8,615 nucleotides of DNA, taken from positions 1 to 8,615 of the forward strand of contig JAEYNY010000161.1 of assembly GCA_023412275.1 (NCBI GenBank), given 5' to 3'. Below, piece by piece: positions 1 through 6,725 of the stretch. The notes beneath the pieces were generated by a model. It was not told the origin of the DNA. It searched no databases and saw only the letters and a program-made list of their open reading frames with translations. The stretch comes from Bacillota bacterium (GTDB lineage Bacteria; Bacillota; Clostridia; Acetivibrionales; DSM-1351). Each line of letters begins with the position of its first letter. Within the stretch, counting starts at the first letter, position 1. The position numbers and the translations under genes are program-made.

Positions 1-2099
1 ATCCCGTTGATTATAGTATAACCATGAACGTTGATACAAATAAAATGACTATGGCTCTTACAGGTGGTGCAATGCTTGTGAAGGATGATAAAGTTTTAAC
101 CTCTTTCTCCCACAATCCTGTGTCACCAAGTACAAGGGCACCAAGAACCGCAGTAGGAACATCTAAGGATGGAAAGACCCTGATTATTGCTGCTGTTGAC
201 GGAAAATCGAGTGCCAGTATCGGTATGACACAAGCAGAGCTTGCATCTTACATGCATGAACTTGGCTGTGCCAATGCATTGAATCTGGACGGAGGCGGCT
301 CTACTACACTTGTAGCAAGAGAACAGGGTACAACAGGTCTAAGTGTTCAAAATCGTCCTTCAGATGGCTCCCAAAGAGGAGTAGGTGCATCTCTGGGTAT
401 TTTCTCGGTAGCACCCCAAGGGCCTGTGGATTCTCTTTATGTAACTTCATATGAGGAGCAGGTATTTGTTAACACCTCCAGAGCTTTTACAGCAAGGGGT
501 TTGGACAAATATATGAATCCGGTTAATATTAATACAAATGATATAAAATGGTCTGTCTCAGGTGTCAAGGGTACTTTCAAAGGAAATGTACTATATCCTA
601 CCACTGTTGGAGAAGCTATAGTAACGGCACAAATAGGTGACCGTGTAGTGGGAACATGTCCTATTACTGTACTGGAGTCTCCTGCCAGACTTGAACTGAA
701 TCATGACACCCTTAATATTAACCCCGGAAGTTCAGTTACATTAGCCGTAAAAGGTTGGGATAAAAACGGGTTTACAGCAAGTATTCCCCCTGCAAACATT
801 AAATGGAGCATAGGCGGAAATGTAGGAAAGGTATCTTCAGCAAATGTATTCACTGCAAATAAAAACGGAGGAACAGGTTATATAACTGCTACAGTAGGCT
901 CAGCAGTTGTTTCATGCCCTGTGTCCATTCGTATGTCAGGTATAACCAAAATTATTCAGGACTTTAATTCAGCAGGGATTAAACTTGTAACCTCTCCAAA
1001 ATCAGCTAAAGCATCTTACAGTATGGCATCCAACGTATATAAGTCAGCAAAATACTCCGGAAAAATCACATATGATTTTTCCACTGACTTAAGTGTAAAC
1101 AAAACAGCATATCTGAACTTGCCAAATGGAGGCTATACATTGGAATCCACCACCTCAAAACTTGGTATGTGGGTTTACAGTTCAGCCAAAAAACCAATTT
1201 GGATAGGAGCTACTGTACATGATTCTAAAGGGAACTACAGTAGTGAGTATTTTGCAAAAGGAATCACTTGGACAGGCTGGAAGTACCTTGAGGTATCCTT
1301 AGATGATTTGAACACACCTAAAAAAGTAACAAATGTATTTGCTGTACAGCCTAAAAACGGAAAGTCATCAGGGACAGTTTATTTTGACAACCTGACAATG
1401 GTTTACACAGGCTATCCTGTTGTTGATATGTCAAAGGCTCCAAAAACAACTGTACCAAAAGATGATAATTATAAGAATAGTACTGTATCAGGCACCGATT
1501 CAATGACCTTTTCAGTATTTGGTCAGTCAGCAGCATATACTACAGCTAACAAGACACAGATTGACATGCTTAACAAATTAGCAGGACAAGTAAGCAGCTC
1601 TGTAGATGTGTCTGTACTGGTTGGTTCAAATGACGGGCTTACAAGAAGCAGTATAAAGGTTCCGCAGTTGAGTACCACAGCGAGCTACAAGTCTTTGGAC
1701 ATTAACGGCAGCAGACTTATACAGCTCAATACTGCCAAAGGCGGCTTACGTATAACAAACACAAATGAGTGGCTATGGTTTATTAATCAACTTAATTCCT
1801 TTAACGGCAAAAACGTATTTGTCTTTCTCAAGGAAGATCCTTTGAAATTCAATGATACTAAAGAAGGGCAGCTTCTAAAAGATACACTTACAGATTTTAA
1901 AAAGAAAACCGGAAAGAATGTATGGGTATTCTATAAAGGAAATTCAAATTCAAGCTATATGGACAATGGCGTTAAATATGTAGCCACCGCAGGCTTTGAT
2001 TCCTATGGCTTTAGTGACAGCAACAAGGGTGCTGCAAAGTATGCCGTTGTGAATGTTAAGGGAAACTCCATAACATATCAGTTCAAATCATTCAATTAA
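1..2099 (+). CDS. Secreted modular phosphodiester glycosidase (NAGPA domain) with Ig-like and degenerate phosphoesterase-like domains, 5' partial
   Basis: The frame is open to the left edge (first whole codon at base 3), so the gene starts outside the window and the ATG at 24 is internal. Numbering from that Met, residues 1-130 are the C-terminal part of a NAGPA-type phosphodiester glycosidase: RAPRTAVG (38-45), AVDGK and NLDGGGSTTLV (87-97) are family hallmarks. Such domains remove sugars from phosphodiester-linked glycans. Two Ig-like repeats follow (about 133-216 and 218-303; both contain IKWS), then a beta-rich jelly-roll-like module (about 308-462) ending in YFDNLTMVY, typical of carbohydrate-binding modules. 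After a Thr/Lys/Asp-rich linker, residues 492-691 follow the pattern of a calcineurin-like phosphoesterase but lack its metal ligands. The architecture implies an extracellular or wall-associated protein; its signal peptide would lie upstream. No surface-anchor motif is seen at the C-terminus. The NAGPA call is firm; the last domain is inferred from pattern. Confidence 0.85.
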   Translation, partial: PVDYSITMNVDTNKMTMALTGGAMLVKDDKVLTSFSHNPVSPSTRAPRTAVGTSKDGKTLIIAAVDGKSSASIGMTQAELASYMHELGCANALNLDGGGSTTLVAREQGTTGLSVQNRPSDGSQRGVGASLGIFSVAPQGPVDSLYVTSYEEQVFVNTSRAFTARGLDKYMNPVNINTNDIKWSVSGVKGTFKGNVLYPTTVGEAIVTAQIGDRVVGTCPITVLESPARLELNHDTLNINPGSSVTLAVKGWDKNGFTASIPPANIKWSIGGNVGKVSSANVFTANKNGGTGYITATVGSAVVSCPVSIRMSGITKIIQDFNSAGIKLVTSPKSAKASYSMASNVYKSAKYSGKITYDFSTDLSVNKTAYLNLPNGGYTLESTTSKLGMWVYSSAKKPIWIGATVHDSKGNYSSEYFAKGITWTGWKYLEVSLDDLNTPKKVTNVFAVQPKNGKSSGTVYFDNLTMVYTGYPVVDMSKAPKTTVPKDDNYKNSTVSGTDSMTFSVFGQSAAYTTANKTQIDMLNKLAGQVSSSVDVSVLVGSNDGLTRSSIKVPQLSTTASYKSLDINGSRLIQLNTAKGGLRITNTNEWLWFINQLNSFNGKNVFVFLKEDPLKFNDTKEGQLLKDTLTDFKKKTGKNVWVFYKGNSNSSYMDNGVKYVATAGFDSYGFSDSNKGAAKYAVVNVKGNSITYQFKSFN

Positions 2100-2108
2100 T
2101 ACATAAAA

Positions 2109-2155
2109 ATAAAACCGGAAGCAATAAGCTAAGTGCTTAATGTTTCCGGTTTTTA
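2109..2155. terminator. Bidirectional intrinsic terminator between convergent genes
   Basis: A 21-nt left arm (2109-2129, core AAAACCGGAA) pairs with 2135-2155 (core TTTCCGGTTTT) around a 5-nt loop, with only a couple of mismatches or wobbles. The right arm runs into T-rich sequence and the left flank is A-rich, so it can stop both the upstream + strand gene and galU on the - strand. Confidence 0.85.
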
Positions 2156-2182
2156 TTTTCTCTTTTTTTGATAATACATTGC

Positions 2183-3058
2183 TTATTCAGGAAGCTGATC
2201 CATTTTGTGTTTTAGAAAAGCTGTAAACTCATCCTTTAATTCATCTCGTTTTAGAGCAAATTCTACCGTAGCCTTTAAAAATCCAATTCTATCTCCTACA
2301 TCATACCTGTCGCCTTCAAAATCAAAAGCATACATTGCCTCTTGCTCCATCAACTTCTGCAACGCATCTGTAAGCCAAATTTCACCATTCTTACCGGGTG
2401 TAGCAGTTTGCAGGAATTCAAAAATTCTGGGAGAAATAATATATCTACCCAGTATAGCTATGTTTGATGGTGCTTGCTCAACCTCCGGCTTCTCAACCAA
2501 CCCTTTTACCTTATATACTCTCTCATCTATCTGTGTTCCACCGATAACACCATATTTTGTTACATCCTGAAGTGGTACTTTTTGAACTCCCAGGATAGTA
2601 GTCTGGTATTCGTTATATACATCTATCAACTGCTTAATACATGGTACCGGAGAATCCACTATATCATCACCCAGCATGACAGCAAAAGGCTCATTTCCGA
2701 TAAATGATTTAGCACAATAAATAGCATGTCCGAGGCCTTTTGCTTCTTTCTGCCTTATGTAGTGTATATTTGCAATATTTGAAATCTCCTGTACAACACT
2801 CAATAACTCCTGTTTTCCTTTTCTATGGAGCTCCTCTTCCAATTCGTAAGATTTATCAAAATGGTCTTCAATAGCTCTTTTATTTCTTCCGGAGATAATA
2901 AGTATATCCTCAATCCCCGCAGCAACTGCTTCTTCAACAATGTATTGTATAGTAGGTTTATCAACTATAGGTATCATTTCCTTGGGTTGTGCCTTGGTTG
3001 CTGGTAAAAATCTGGTTCCAAGACCGGCAGCAGGTATTATCGCCTTTCGTACTTTCAT
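2183..3058 (-). CDS. galU: UTP--glucose-1-phosphate uridylyltransferase (UDP-glucose pyrophosphorylase)
   Basis: Makes UDP-glucose and pyrophosphate from UTP and glucose-1-phosphate in the cytoplasm, supplying glucosyl donors for cell-surface polysaccharides, glycolipids and galactose metabolism. The 291-residue protein has the full GalU signature: the nucleotide-binding loop AGLGTRFLPATKAQPKEM (11-28), GLGHA (108-112), LGDD (129-132), VEKP (188-191) and GRYI (204-207), and its length is normal for the bacterial family. The frame stays open to 3133, but the start is placed at 3058: GGAGG lies six bases upstream and the protein then begins MKVRKAIIPAAG as family members do, whereas the 25 extra residues look non-homologous and overlap the promoter. 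It is a single gene, divergent from ribU. The symbol galU is used; Bacillus calls the same enzyme gtaB. Confidence 0.96.
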   Translation of the reverse strand: MKVRKAIIPAAGLGTRFLPATKAQPKEMIPIVDKPTIQYIVEEAVAAGIEDILIISGRNKRAIEDHFDKSYELEEELHRKGKQELLSVVQEISNIANIHYIRQKEAKGLGHAIYCAKSFIGNEPFAVMLGDDIVDSPVPCIKQLIDVYNEYQTTILGVQKVPLQDVTKYGVIGGTQIDERVYKVKGLVEKPEVEQAPSNIAILGRYIISPRIFEFLQTATPGKNGEIWLTDALQKLMEQEAMYAFDFEGDRYDVGDRIGFLKATVEFALKRDELKDEFTAFLKHKMDQLPE

Positions 3059-3064
3059 AGATTT

Positions 3065-3069
3065 CCTCC
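3065..3069 (-). promoter_or_regulatory. Ribosome-binding site of galU (decides the start)
   Basis: GGAGG on the - strand, six bases before the ATG at 3058. It excludes the longer open frame beginning at 3133. Confidence 0.85.
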
Positions 3070-3090
3070 AAATGTGCTTTATTAAAATAT

Positions 3091-3120
3091 ATTTTACCAC
3101 ATATCTTAATTTTTTCGCAA
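3091..3120 (-). promoter_or_regulatory. Probable sigma-A promoter of galU
   Basis: On the - strand TTGCGA (3115-3120, 4/6 to consensus) is followed after 18 bases by TAAAAT (3091-3096, 5/6), with a TG one base before the -10 (extended -10). Transcription would start about 25 bases upstream of the galU start codon. Inferred by motif only. Confidence 0.5.
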
Positions 3121-3156
3121 CAAATGTTTCCATTTATACCCTTTTAATCCAATGCA

Positions 3157-3185
3157 TTGATTATCCTTTTATTTTATGTTATAGT
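3157..3185 (+). promoter_or_regulatory. Probable sigma-A promoter of the FMN-riboswitch/ribU transcript
   Basis: TTGATT (3157-3162) and TATAGT (3180-3185) are separated by 17 bases, with a TG one base before the -10. The predicted transcription start, near 3192, leaves room for the complete riboswitch aptamer in the leader. It is back to back with the galU promoter, inside the 384-bp region between the two start codons. Confidence 0.65.
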
Positions 3186-3216
3186 TTTAACATAGCTGTG
3201 ATTTAAAACTTCATAA

Positions 3217-3340
3217 TATCTTCAGGGCAGGGTGTGATTCCCTACCGGCGGTAATGTACTATTTTGTATTAGCCCGCGAGCGTTTTGCAGACATGGTGTG
3301 ATTCCATGGCCGACAGTACAGTCTGGATGAAAGAAGAACA
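3217..3340 (+). promoter_or_regulatory. FMN riboswitch (RFN element)
   Basis: The conserved RFN core is readable in order: TCTTCAGGGCAGGGTG, GATTCCCTACCGGCGGTAAT, AGCCCGCGAGCG (3271-3282), the CATGGTGTGATTCCATGG hairpin (3292-3309), CCGACAGTACAGTCTGGATG and GAAAGAAGA. The closing helix P1 pairs TCTTC (3219-3223) with GAAGA (3333-3337). FMN binding switches off riboflavin synthesis or uptake genes; here the regulated gene is the transporter ribU. A terminator hairpin before the start codon points to control by premature termination. Confidence 0.97.
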
Positions 3341-3368
3341 ATAAACAACATTAATTTGTTATTTGGTT

Positions 3369-3401
3369 AAGCTCTGTGGATTATTATTCGCAGGGCTTTT
3401 T
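3369..3401 (+). terminator. Riboswitch expression-platform terminator
   Basis: AAGCTCTGTG (3369-3378) pairs with CGCAGGGCTT (3389-3398) over ten base pairs, two of them G-U, around a 10-nt loop, followed by a T run. It lies between the FMN aptamer and ribU, so ligand-bound RNA is expected to terminate here. No convincing antiterminator pairing was worked out. Confidence 0.8.
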
Positions 3402-3442
3402 AATTTACTTTTATCTACATTACCATAAGGGGGCAAATCGCA

Positions 3443-3994
3443 ATGAATAGCAGTAGAATCAGAAAAATGACAACAATGGGTGTATTGGTAGCAATTTCAG
3501 TAATTCTTATAATATCTCCTCTAAAATTTCCTTTTCCCGGAGCACCGTTCCTTGTGTATGACGCAGCAGACGTAGCCATTATCATCGGAGGATTTATCTT
3601 TGGGCCTGTAGAAGGCATTATCCTTACTATTGTAACAGCTCTTGTTCAAACACTTGCAGTTAGTACCGGCGGAGGATGGATAGGCTGTGTAATGCATATT
3701 GTTGCTACGTCAGCTCTGGTAAGTACAGCTTCTATAGTTTATTTAAAGAAAAAAACTCTTAAAGGTGCCGTTATAGGCTTAATTCTGGGAAGTCTTGCAA
3801 TGACTGCACTTATGATACCTATGAACATGATATTTTATCCTTTGTTTGCGGGAACTCCGGTTGATGCTGTAATTAAAATGATTGTTCCGGCTCTGCTTCC
3901 TTTTAATTTAATGAAAGCGGGTCTTAATTCAGCTATCGCCTTATTATTATACAAATCTACCGGCAAATTATTATCCCAAATAGCCCTGAAATAA
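3443..3994 (+). CDS. ribU: Riboflavin ECF transporter substrate-binding (S) component RibU
   Basis: Membrane S component that binds riboflavin and works with the shared ECF energizing module (EcfA, EcfA', EcfT), which is not in the window. The 183-residue protein is strongly hydrophobic, with about six membrane segments. It carries the RibU-like loop FPFPGAPFLVYDAADV (29-44), followed by GGFIFGPVEG and a GGGW loop. Length fits the family. The start ATG has AAGGGGG about nine bases upstream. The FMN riboswitch in its leader independently supports riboflavin as the substrate: high FMN would shut off uptake. It appears to be a single-gene unit; no strong terminator is visible behind it. Confidence 0.95.
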   Translation: MNSSRIRKMTTMGVLVAISVILIISPLKFPFPGAPFLVYDAADVAIIIGGFIFGPVEGIILTIVTALVQTLAVSTGGGWIGCVMHIVATSALVSTASIVYLKKKTLKGAVIGLILGSLAMTALMIPMNMIFYPLFAGTPVDAVIKMIVPALLPFNLMKAGLNSAIALLLYKSTGKLLSQIALK

Positions 3995-4101
3995 GGCTTT
4001 TTGGGGGACTATCACTCCAAAAGTCAGGAAATGATTGCAATTATTTGTTATACCTATTATGATATATGTTATCAAAAATATAAAATATTAGGAATTACAT
4101 A

Positions 4102-4130
4102 TTTACATTAAAATAATTAGCACGTATTAT
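4102..4130 (+). promoter_or_regulatory. Probable promoter of the small zinc-ribbon gene
   Basis: TTTACA (4102-4107, 5/6) and TATTAT (4125-4130, 5/6) lie 17 bases apart; an overlapping TATAAT at 4128-4133 is an alternative -10 with a poorer spacer. Transcription would begin near 4137, just before the palindrome at 4147. Confidence 0.5.
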
Positions 4131-4146
4131 AATATTAACATCATAT

Positions 4147-4161
4147 TGTGACAGTGTCACA
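4147..4161. promoter_or_regulatory. Perfect 15-bp palindrome, candidate operator
   Basis: TGTGACA-G-TGTCACA is a perfect inverted repeat about 10-25 bases downstream of the predicted transcription start, a position where a bound repressor would block the polymerase. A second, shorter inverted repeat, GGCAT-CAT-ATGCC (4165-4177), follows directly. The half-sites resemble Crp-type TGTGA/TCACA, but the centre is five bases instead of six. The regulator is unknown. Confidence 0.45.
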
Positions 4162-4210
4162 TGGGGCATCATATGCCAATTAATTTTAATTTTGCTAATG
4201 CAATAATTGC

Positions 4211-4217
4211 GGGGTGA
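4211..4217 (+). promoter_or_regulatory. Ribosome-binding site of the zinc-ribbon gene
   Basis: GGGGTGA sits seven bases before the ATG at 4225 and lies inside the six-codon extension that a TTG at 4207 would add, so ATG 4225 is the start. The same heptamer precedes the GH3 gene. Confidence 0.75.
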
Positions 4218-4224
4218 TATTGGT

Positions 4225-4521
4225 ATGGAATTTTGTAATAAATGCGGCTCTTTGAAGATTAGCGGGAATTGCACAAACAAAAAATGTGATCAACACGTTA
4301 AATCTATGGTAGAATTGGCTACCACTCAGCAAGTTGAATATATCAAAGAGTTAGCAGAACAGTTAAATGAAGATGTCAGTGATATGAACTTTGAAACTAT
4401 GACGAAAAATGATGCTTCATATCTTATTGATGACTATCTGGAACGTTTGGAAGATAACGACAAGAAATTTATAGCTGAAGATGATATTCTTGATGAAGAA
4501 GAAACCGACGAAGAAGAATAA
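4225..4521 (+). CDS. Small zinc-ribbon protein with helical module and acidic tail, function unknown
   Basis: A 98-residue cytoplasmic protein that I cannot assign a function. Residues 4-21 form a compact four-cysteine knuckle (C4-x2-C7, C16-x4-C21, with H24 nearby), as in small zinc ribbons. Residues 33-77 (TTQQVEYIKELAEQL, then MTKNDASYLIDDYLERL) match a short two-helix module that recurs, often attached to other domains, in many bacterial proteins (DUF3072-like pattern; family name from memory). The last 20 residues are almost all Asp/Glu. Zinc ribbons of this type often touch nucleic acid or protein partners, but the acidic tail argues against simple DNA binding. It is a single gene with its own promoter, palindrome and terminator, and stands next to the DnaA-box cluster. 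The gene is real on the basis of its RBS, composition and terminator. Confidence 0.8.
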   Translation: MEFCNKCGSLKISGNCTNKKCDQHVKSMVELATTQQVEYIKELAEQLNEDVSDMNFETMTKNDASYLIDDYLERLEDNDKKFIAEDDILDEEETDEEE

Positions 4522-4540
4522 TAACATTATATTATATTTT

Positions 4541-4569
4541 AAAAAGCGAGGGAAAATTCCTCGCTTTTT
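4541..4569. terminator. Strong intrinsic terminator, usable in both directions
   Basis: AAAAAGCGAGG (4541-4551) and CCTCGCTTTTT (4559-4569) form a perfect 11-bp stem with a 7-nt loop, followed by more T residues. It ends the zinc-ribbon transcript 19 bases after the stop codon. Read on the - strand it also ends in a T run, so it can stop read-through from the GH3 gene. Confidence 0.9.
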
Positions 4570-4596
4570 ATTTTTTCAACAAAATACCCTAAAACC

Positions 4597-4802
4597 TGTT
4601 GATAACTTCTTAATTACTTGTTAATTACAGCATGTGGATATGTGATACTGTTTACAAAAAACTGTGAATAATTTTAAAACCTCATGTAAACCAAGGATTT
4701 CCCGCGTTTTCTACATACTTTTTAGTATTGCGTTATATATGTGGATAATGTGCATAAATCTGTGCATAATTTAAATTTGATAGTTCACATAAGTGTGGAA
4801 AA
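4597..4802 (-). other. Cluster of DnaA-box-like 9-mers
   Basis: Seven 9-mers related to the DnaA box TTATNCACA, all on the - strand, fill the space between two convergent genes: 4597-4605 (TTATCAACA), 4633-4641 (ATATCCACA), 4663-4671 (TTATTCACA), 4740-4748 (TTATCCACA, the exact consensus), 4749-4757 and 4761-4769 (both TTATGCACA), and 4794-4802 (TTTTCCACA). Four match TTATNCACA perfectly. Boxes four and five abut and box six follows after three bases. A weak box in the other direction, TAGTTCACA, lies at 4781-4789. The stretch is AT-rich apart from CCCGCG near 4701. Such clusters occur at replication origins and at DnaA-titrating or regulatory sites; no origin-associated gene is in the window. 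Box identity is seen directly; DnaA binding is inferred. Confidence 0.7.
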
Positions 4803-4807
4803 GTGGG

Positions 4808-6721
4808 TTAATTAGAATATTTTAAACTAAACCCGTACTGAAAAAGAGCATCATATTCTTCATTGTCATCTAACTTTTCAATTGTAATTGGAAGTTGTTC
4901 AGATGATTTAGGCCAACTCACAGGTAGCCGTCCTTTAAAATTGCAGTTGTCTCCGTAAATAACCTGTGCAACTGCCCTTCCTTCCGTGCCGGGTAACCAT
5001 GCCTCAACCAGAGCATCCCACTTATTAATTTCACTTGTGATTATCCTGGGTCTCCCTGATACAATAATAACAACTACCGGCTTCTTAGATTCGTATGCAA
5101 TTTTCAGTGTATGGGCATTTTCACTAAAAGCCAGCCCCTCGCTTAATCCCAGTGTTTTTTCATCGCCTTTCCCTTCAGCATAGGGATGTTCTCCTAAAAC
5201 TGCGACAACAACATCTGCATCCTTTATTTTTGCAGGATCGGTGATTATAATGCCCTTTCCTTCATCTGCTATTTCCTTAAATCCATCCAGAATTGTTGTA
5301 CCGCTCATCCATTTGTGATCTCCGACATCCAATCCACCTTGCCATGTCTTTGTCCAACCGCCGCATTGTACACCTATATTATCAGAAGCTGGCCCAATAA
5401 CTGCTACTTTTGCTGATTTTTTGAGAGGAAGTATGTTCTTATTATTTTTGAGAAGAACCAAGGATTCTTTCACAGCCTGTTCCGCAATCTGAATATTGGA
5501 ATTCTGCCTGATATCATAATCCTTGTTTGTCTTATCACCTTTATCGTCAAATTTGTCTGACTCCATTTTCACTCTTAGTATCCTGAAAACTGCTTCATCT
5601 ATCCTATCCATGTTTATATCCTGCCGCTTCTCACTTGCTGCCTCAAGTAAGCACTTATAGGACTCCTTCCACCGTTTTCCTTCCATTAATACATCTATTC
5701 CTGCATTCACTGCATTAACTATCTTTACATAAAGGCTGTTGCCATCCAAATATTCAACGCCCTCATAGTCACTGATTACCACTCCCTGAAAGCCAATGTC
5801 CTGTTTAAGTTTGTATTCTATGAGATCTCTTTCTGAGTGATTTTTTCTACCCTTTATACTACTGTATGAGACCATAATTGATTTAACTCCGGCTTTAACT
5901 ACATCCTTATATACAGATATATATTTATCTTTAAGTTCCTCTGTACTGATATTTGTATTTCCACGATCTAGCAGTCCATTCACGCCTGAGCCAAACTCAA
6001 CTGCTCCGTCTGCCACGTAGTGCTTTGCACATGCGATTATCCCCTTTTCCTGAAGAGCTGTAATAAAAGGAGTTGACATCATAGTCACAAGATCTGATGT
6101 CTCACTGAAACACTCATAATCCCTCCCCCATCTTATATCATTGCTTACTGCAACACATGGGGAAAATGTCCAATCAACACCTATTGAATTTAATTCGTCT
6201 GCCACTGCTGCTCCGATTTCCCTTGCAATTTTTCCGTTTCGAGTAGCCCCCAAGGCAATATTGTGAGGATATATGACGGTATCCTTCATGTTGTTGTTTC
6301 CATGAACGGCATCTACGGCAAATAAGAGAGGTATCGACAACCTTGACTCTTTAGCCGCATTTTTATATGTAGATATCATTTTTCTCCAACCATCCGGGTT
6401 ATTTTCTTCCGGAGCTGACCCCCCTTGGGCAAAAACAGACCCTATTGAGTAGGTTTTAACATCCTGTGCGGTAATATACTCCTTTTCCGCCATAATCATC
6501 TGACCTACTTTTTCGTCTAGCGTCATCTTTTTTATGTATGCAGTTATATTTTCCTTGATTGATTTTTCTTTGTTGTATATCGCCATTACTCCTGAATTAT
6601 TTCCGCTGTCTGTGGAAATATTAGGAGCTTTATGTGTATTTGGTGTAGCATTGCTGCAGCAGCATAATGATAATATTAATAAAGAGGTCAGAAGTAATCT
6701 TTCCAGTCTTCTTAAGTTCAA
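4808..6721 (-). CDS. Exported GH3 beta-glucosidase / exo-beta-glucanase, probable lipoprotein
   Basis: Glycoside hydrolase family 3 enzyme, expected to release glucose from the non-reducing end of beta-glucosides or beta-glucan oligosaccharides outside the membrane. The 637 residues comprise a hydrophobic signal with cysteines (LLILSLCCCSN, 14-24), the barrel domain (about 55-385) and the alpha/beta sandwich (about 410-637), with no C-terminal fibronectin-like domain, as in barley ExoI-type enzymes. Family motifs: AVDAVHGNNN (135-144), WGRDYE (198-203), KHY (233-235), the nucleophile D318 in VVISDYEG, GGWTKTWQGG (454-463) and GEHPYAEGKGD (510-520), where E516 is the likely acid/base. The start is a TTG at 6721 with GGGGTGA four bases upstream; the next Met (46) would remove the signal. 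The lipobox is unusual: Leu rather than Gly/Ala/Ser precedes the first Cys. It is divergent from the TraB/GumN gene. Specificity beyond beta-glucosides is unproven. Confidence 0.92.
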   Translation of the reverse strand: MNLRRLERLLLTSLLILSLCCCSNATPNTHKAPNISTDSGNNSGVMAIYNKEKSIKENITAYIKKMTLDEKVGQMIMAEKEYITAQDVKTYSIGSVFAQGGSAPEENNPDGWRKMISTYKNAAKESRLSIPLLFAVDAVHGNNNMKDTVIYPHNIALGATRNGKIAREIGAAVADELNSIGVDWTFSPCVAVSNDIRWGRDYECFSETSDLVTMMSTPFITALQEKGIIACAKHYVADGAVEFGSGVNGLLDRGNTNISTEELKDKYISVYKDVVKAGVKSIMVSYSSIKGRKNHSERDLIEYKLKQDIGFQGVVISDYEGVEYLDGNSLYVKIVNAVNAGIDVLMEGKRWKESYKCLLEAASEKRQDINMDRIDEAVFRILRVKMESDKFDDKGDKTNKDYDIRQNSNIQIAEQAVKESLVLLKNNKNILPLKKSAKVAVIGPASDNIGVQCGGWTKTWQGGLDVGDHKWMSGTTILDGFKEIADEGKGIIITDPAKIKDADVVVAVLGEHPYAEGKGDEKTLGLSEGLAFSENAHTLKIAYESKKPVVVIIVSGRPRIITSEINKWDALVEAWLPGTEGRAVAQVIYGDNCNFKGRLPVSWPKSSEQLPITIEKLDDNEEYDALFQYGFSLKYSN

Positions 6722-6725
6722 TTAA

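Noticed and set aside
1351..1536. 61-codon open frame on the - strand inside the NAGPA gene
   Set aside because: No ribosome-binding site, composition of an antisense shadow, and it lies wholly within a well-supported coding region.
3059..3133. 25-codon N-terminal extension of galU
   Set aside because: It lacks a ribosome-binding site, overlaps the promoter, and is unlike GalU family N-termini, which begin just at the GGAGG-linked ATG at 3058.
2205..3206. Several + strand open frames over galU and its upstream region
   Set aside because: They are antisense to galU, whose full motif set is present; the one ending at 3206 also runs through both promoters.
3982..4002. Possible terminator after ribU (AGCC...GGCT followed by five T)
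   Set aside because: The stem is only four base pairs and overlaps the stop codon; the next hairpin (CTTTTTGG/CCAAAAG) has no T run. Too weak to call.
4147..4161. Crp/Fnr-type binding site
   Set aside because: The half-sites fit TGTGA/TCACA, but the spacer is five bases rather than six, so it is reported only as a palindrome of unknown regulator.
4095..4280. 61-codon - strand open frame across the zinc-ribbon promoter
   Set aside because: It covers a promoter, palindrome and the start of a supported gene, and has no ribosome-binding site or recognisable protein features.
4597..4802. The chromosomal replication origin itself
   Set aside because: The boxes fit, but none of the usual neighbours (dnaA, dnaN, rpmH, parA/parB, gidA) is in the window and no clear unwinding element was identified, so only a DnaA-box cluster is claimed.
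4986..5183. 65-codon + strand open frame within the GH3 gene
   Set aside because: Antisense shadow of the conserved GH3 sandwich domain; no ribosome-binding site.
6534..6725. 63-codon hydrophobic + strand frame at the 5' end of the GH3 gene
   Set aside because: It is the complement of the signal-peptide region of the GH3 gene and has no translation signals of its own.
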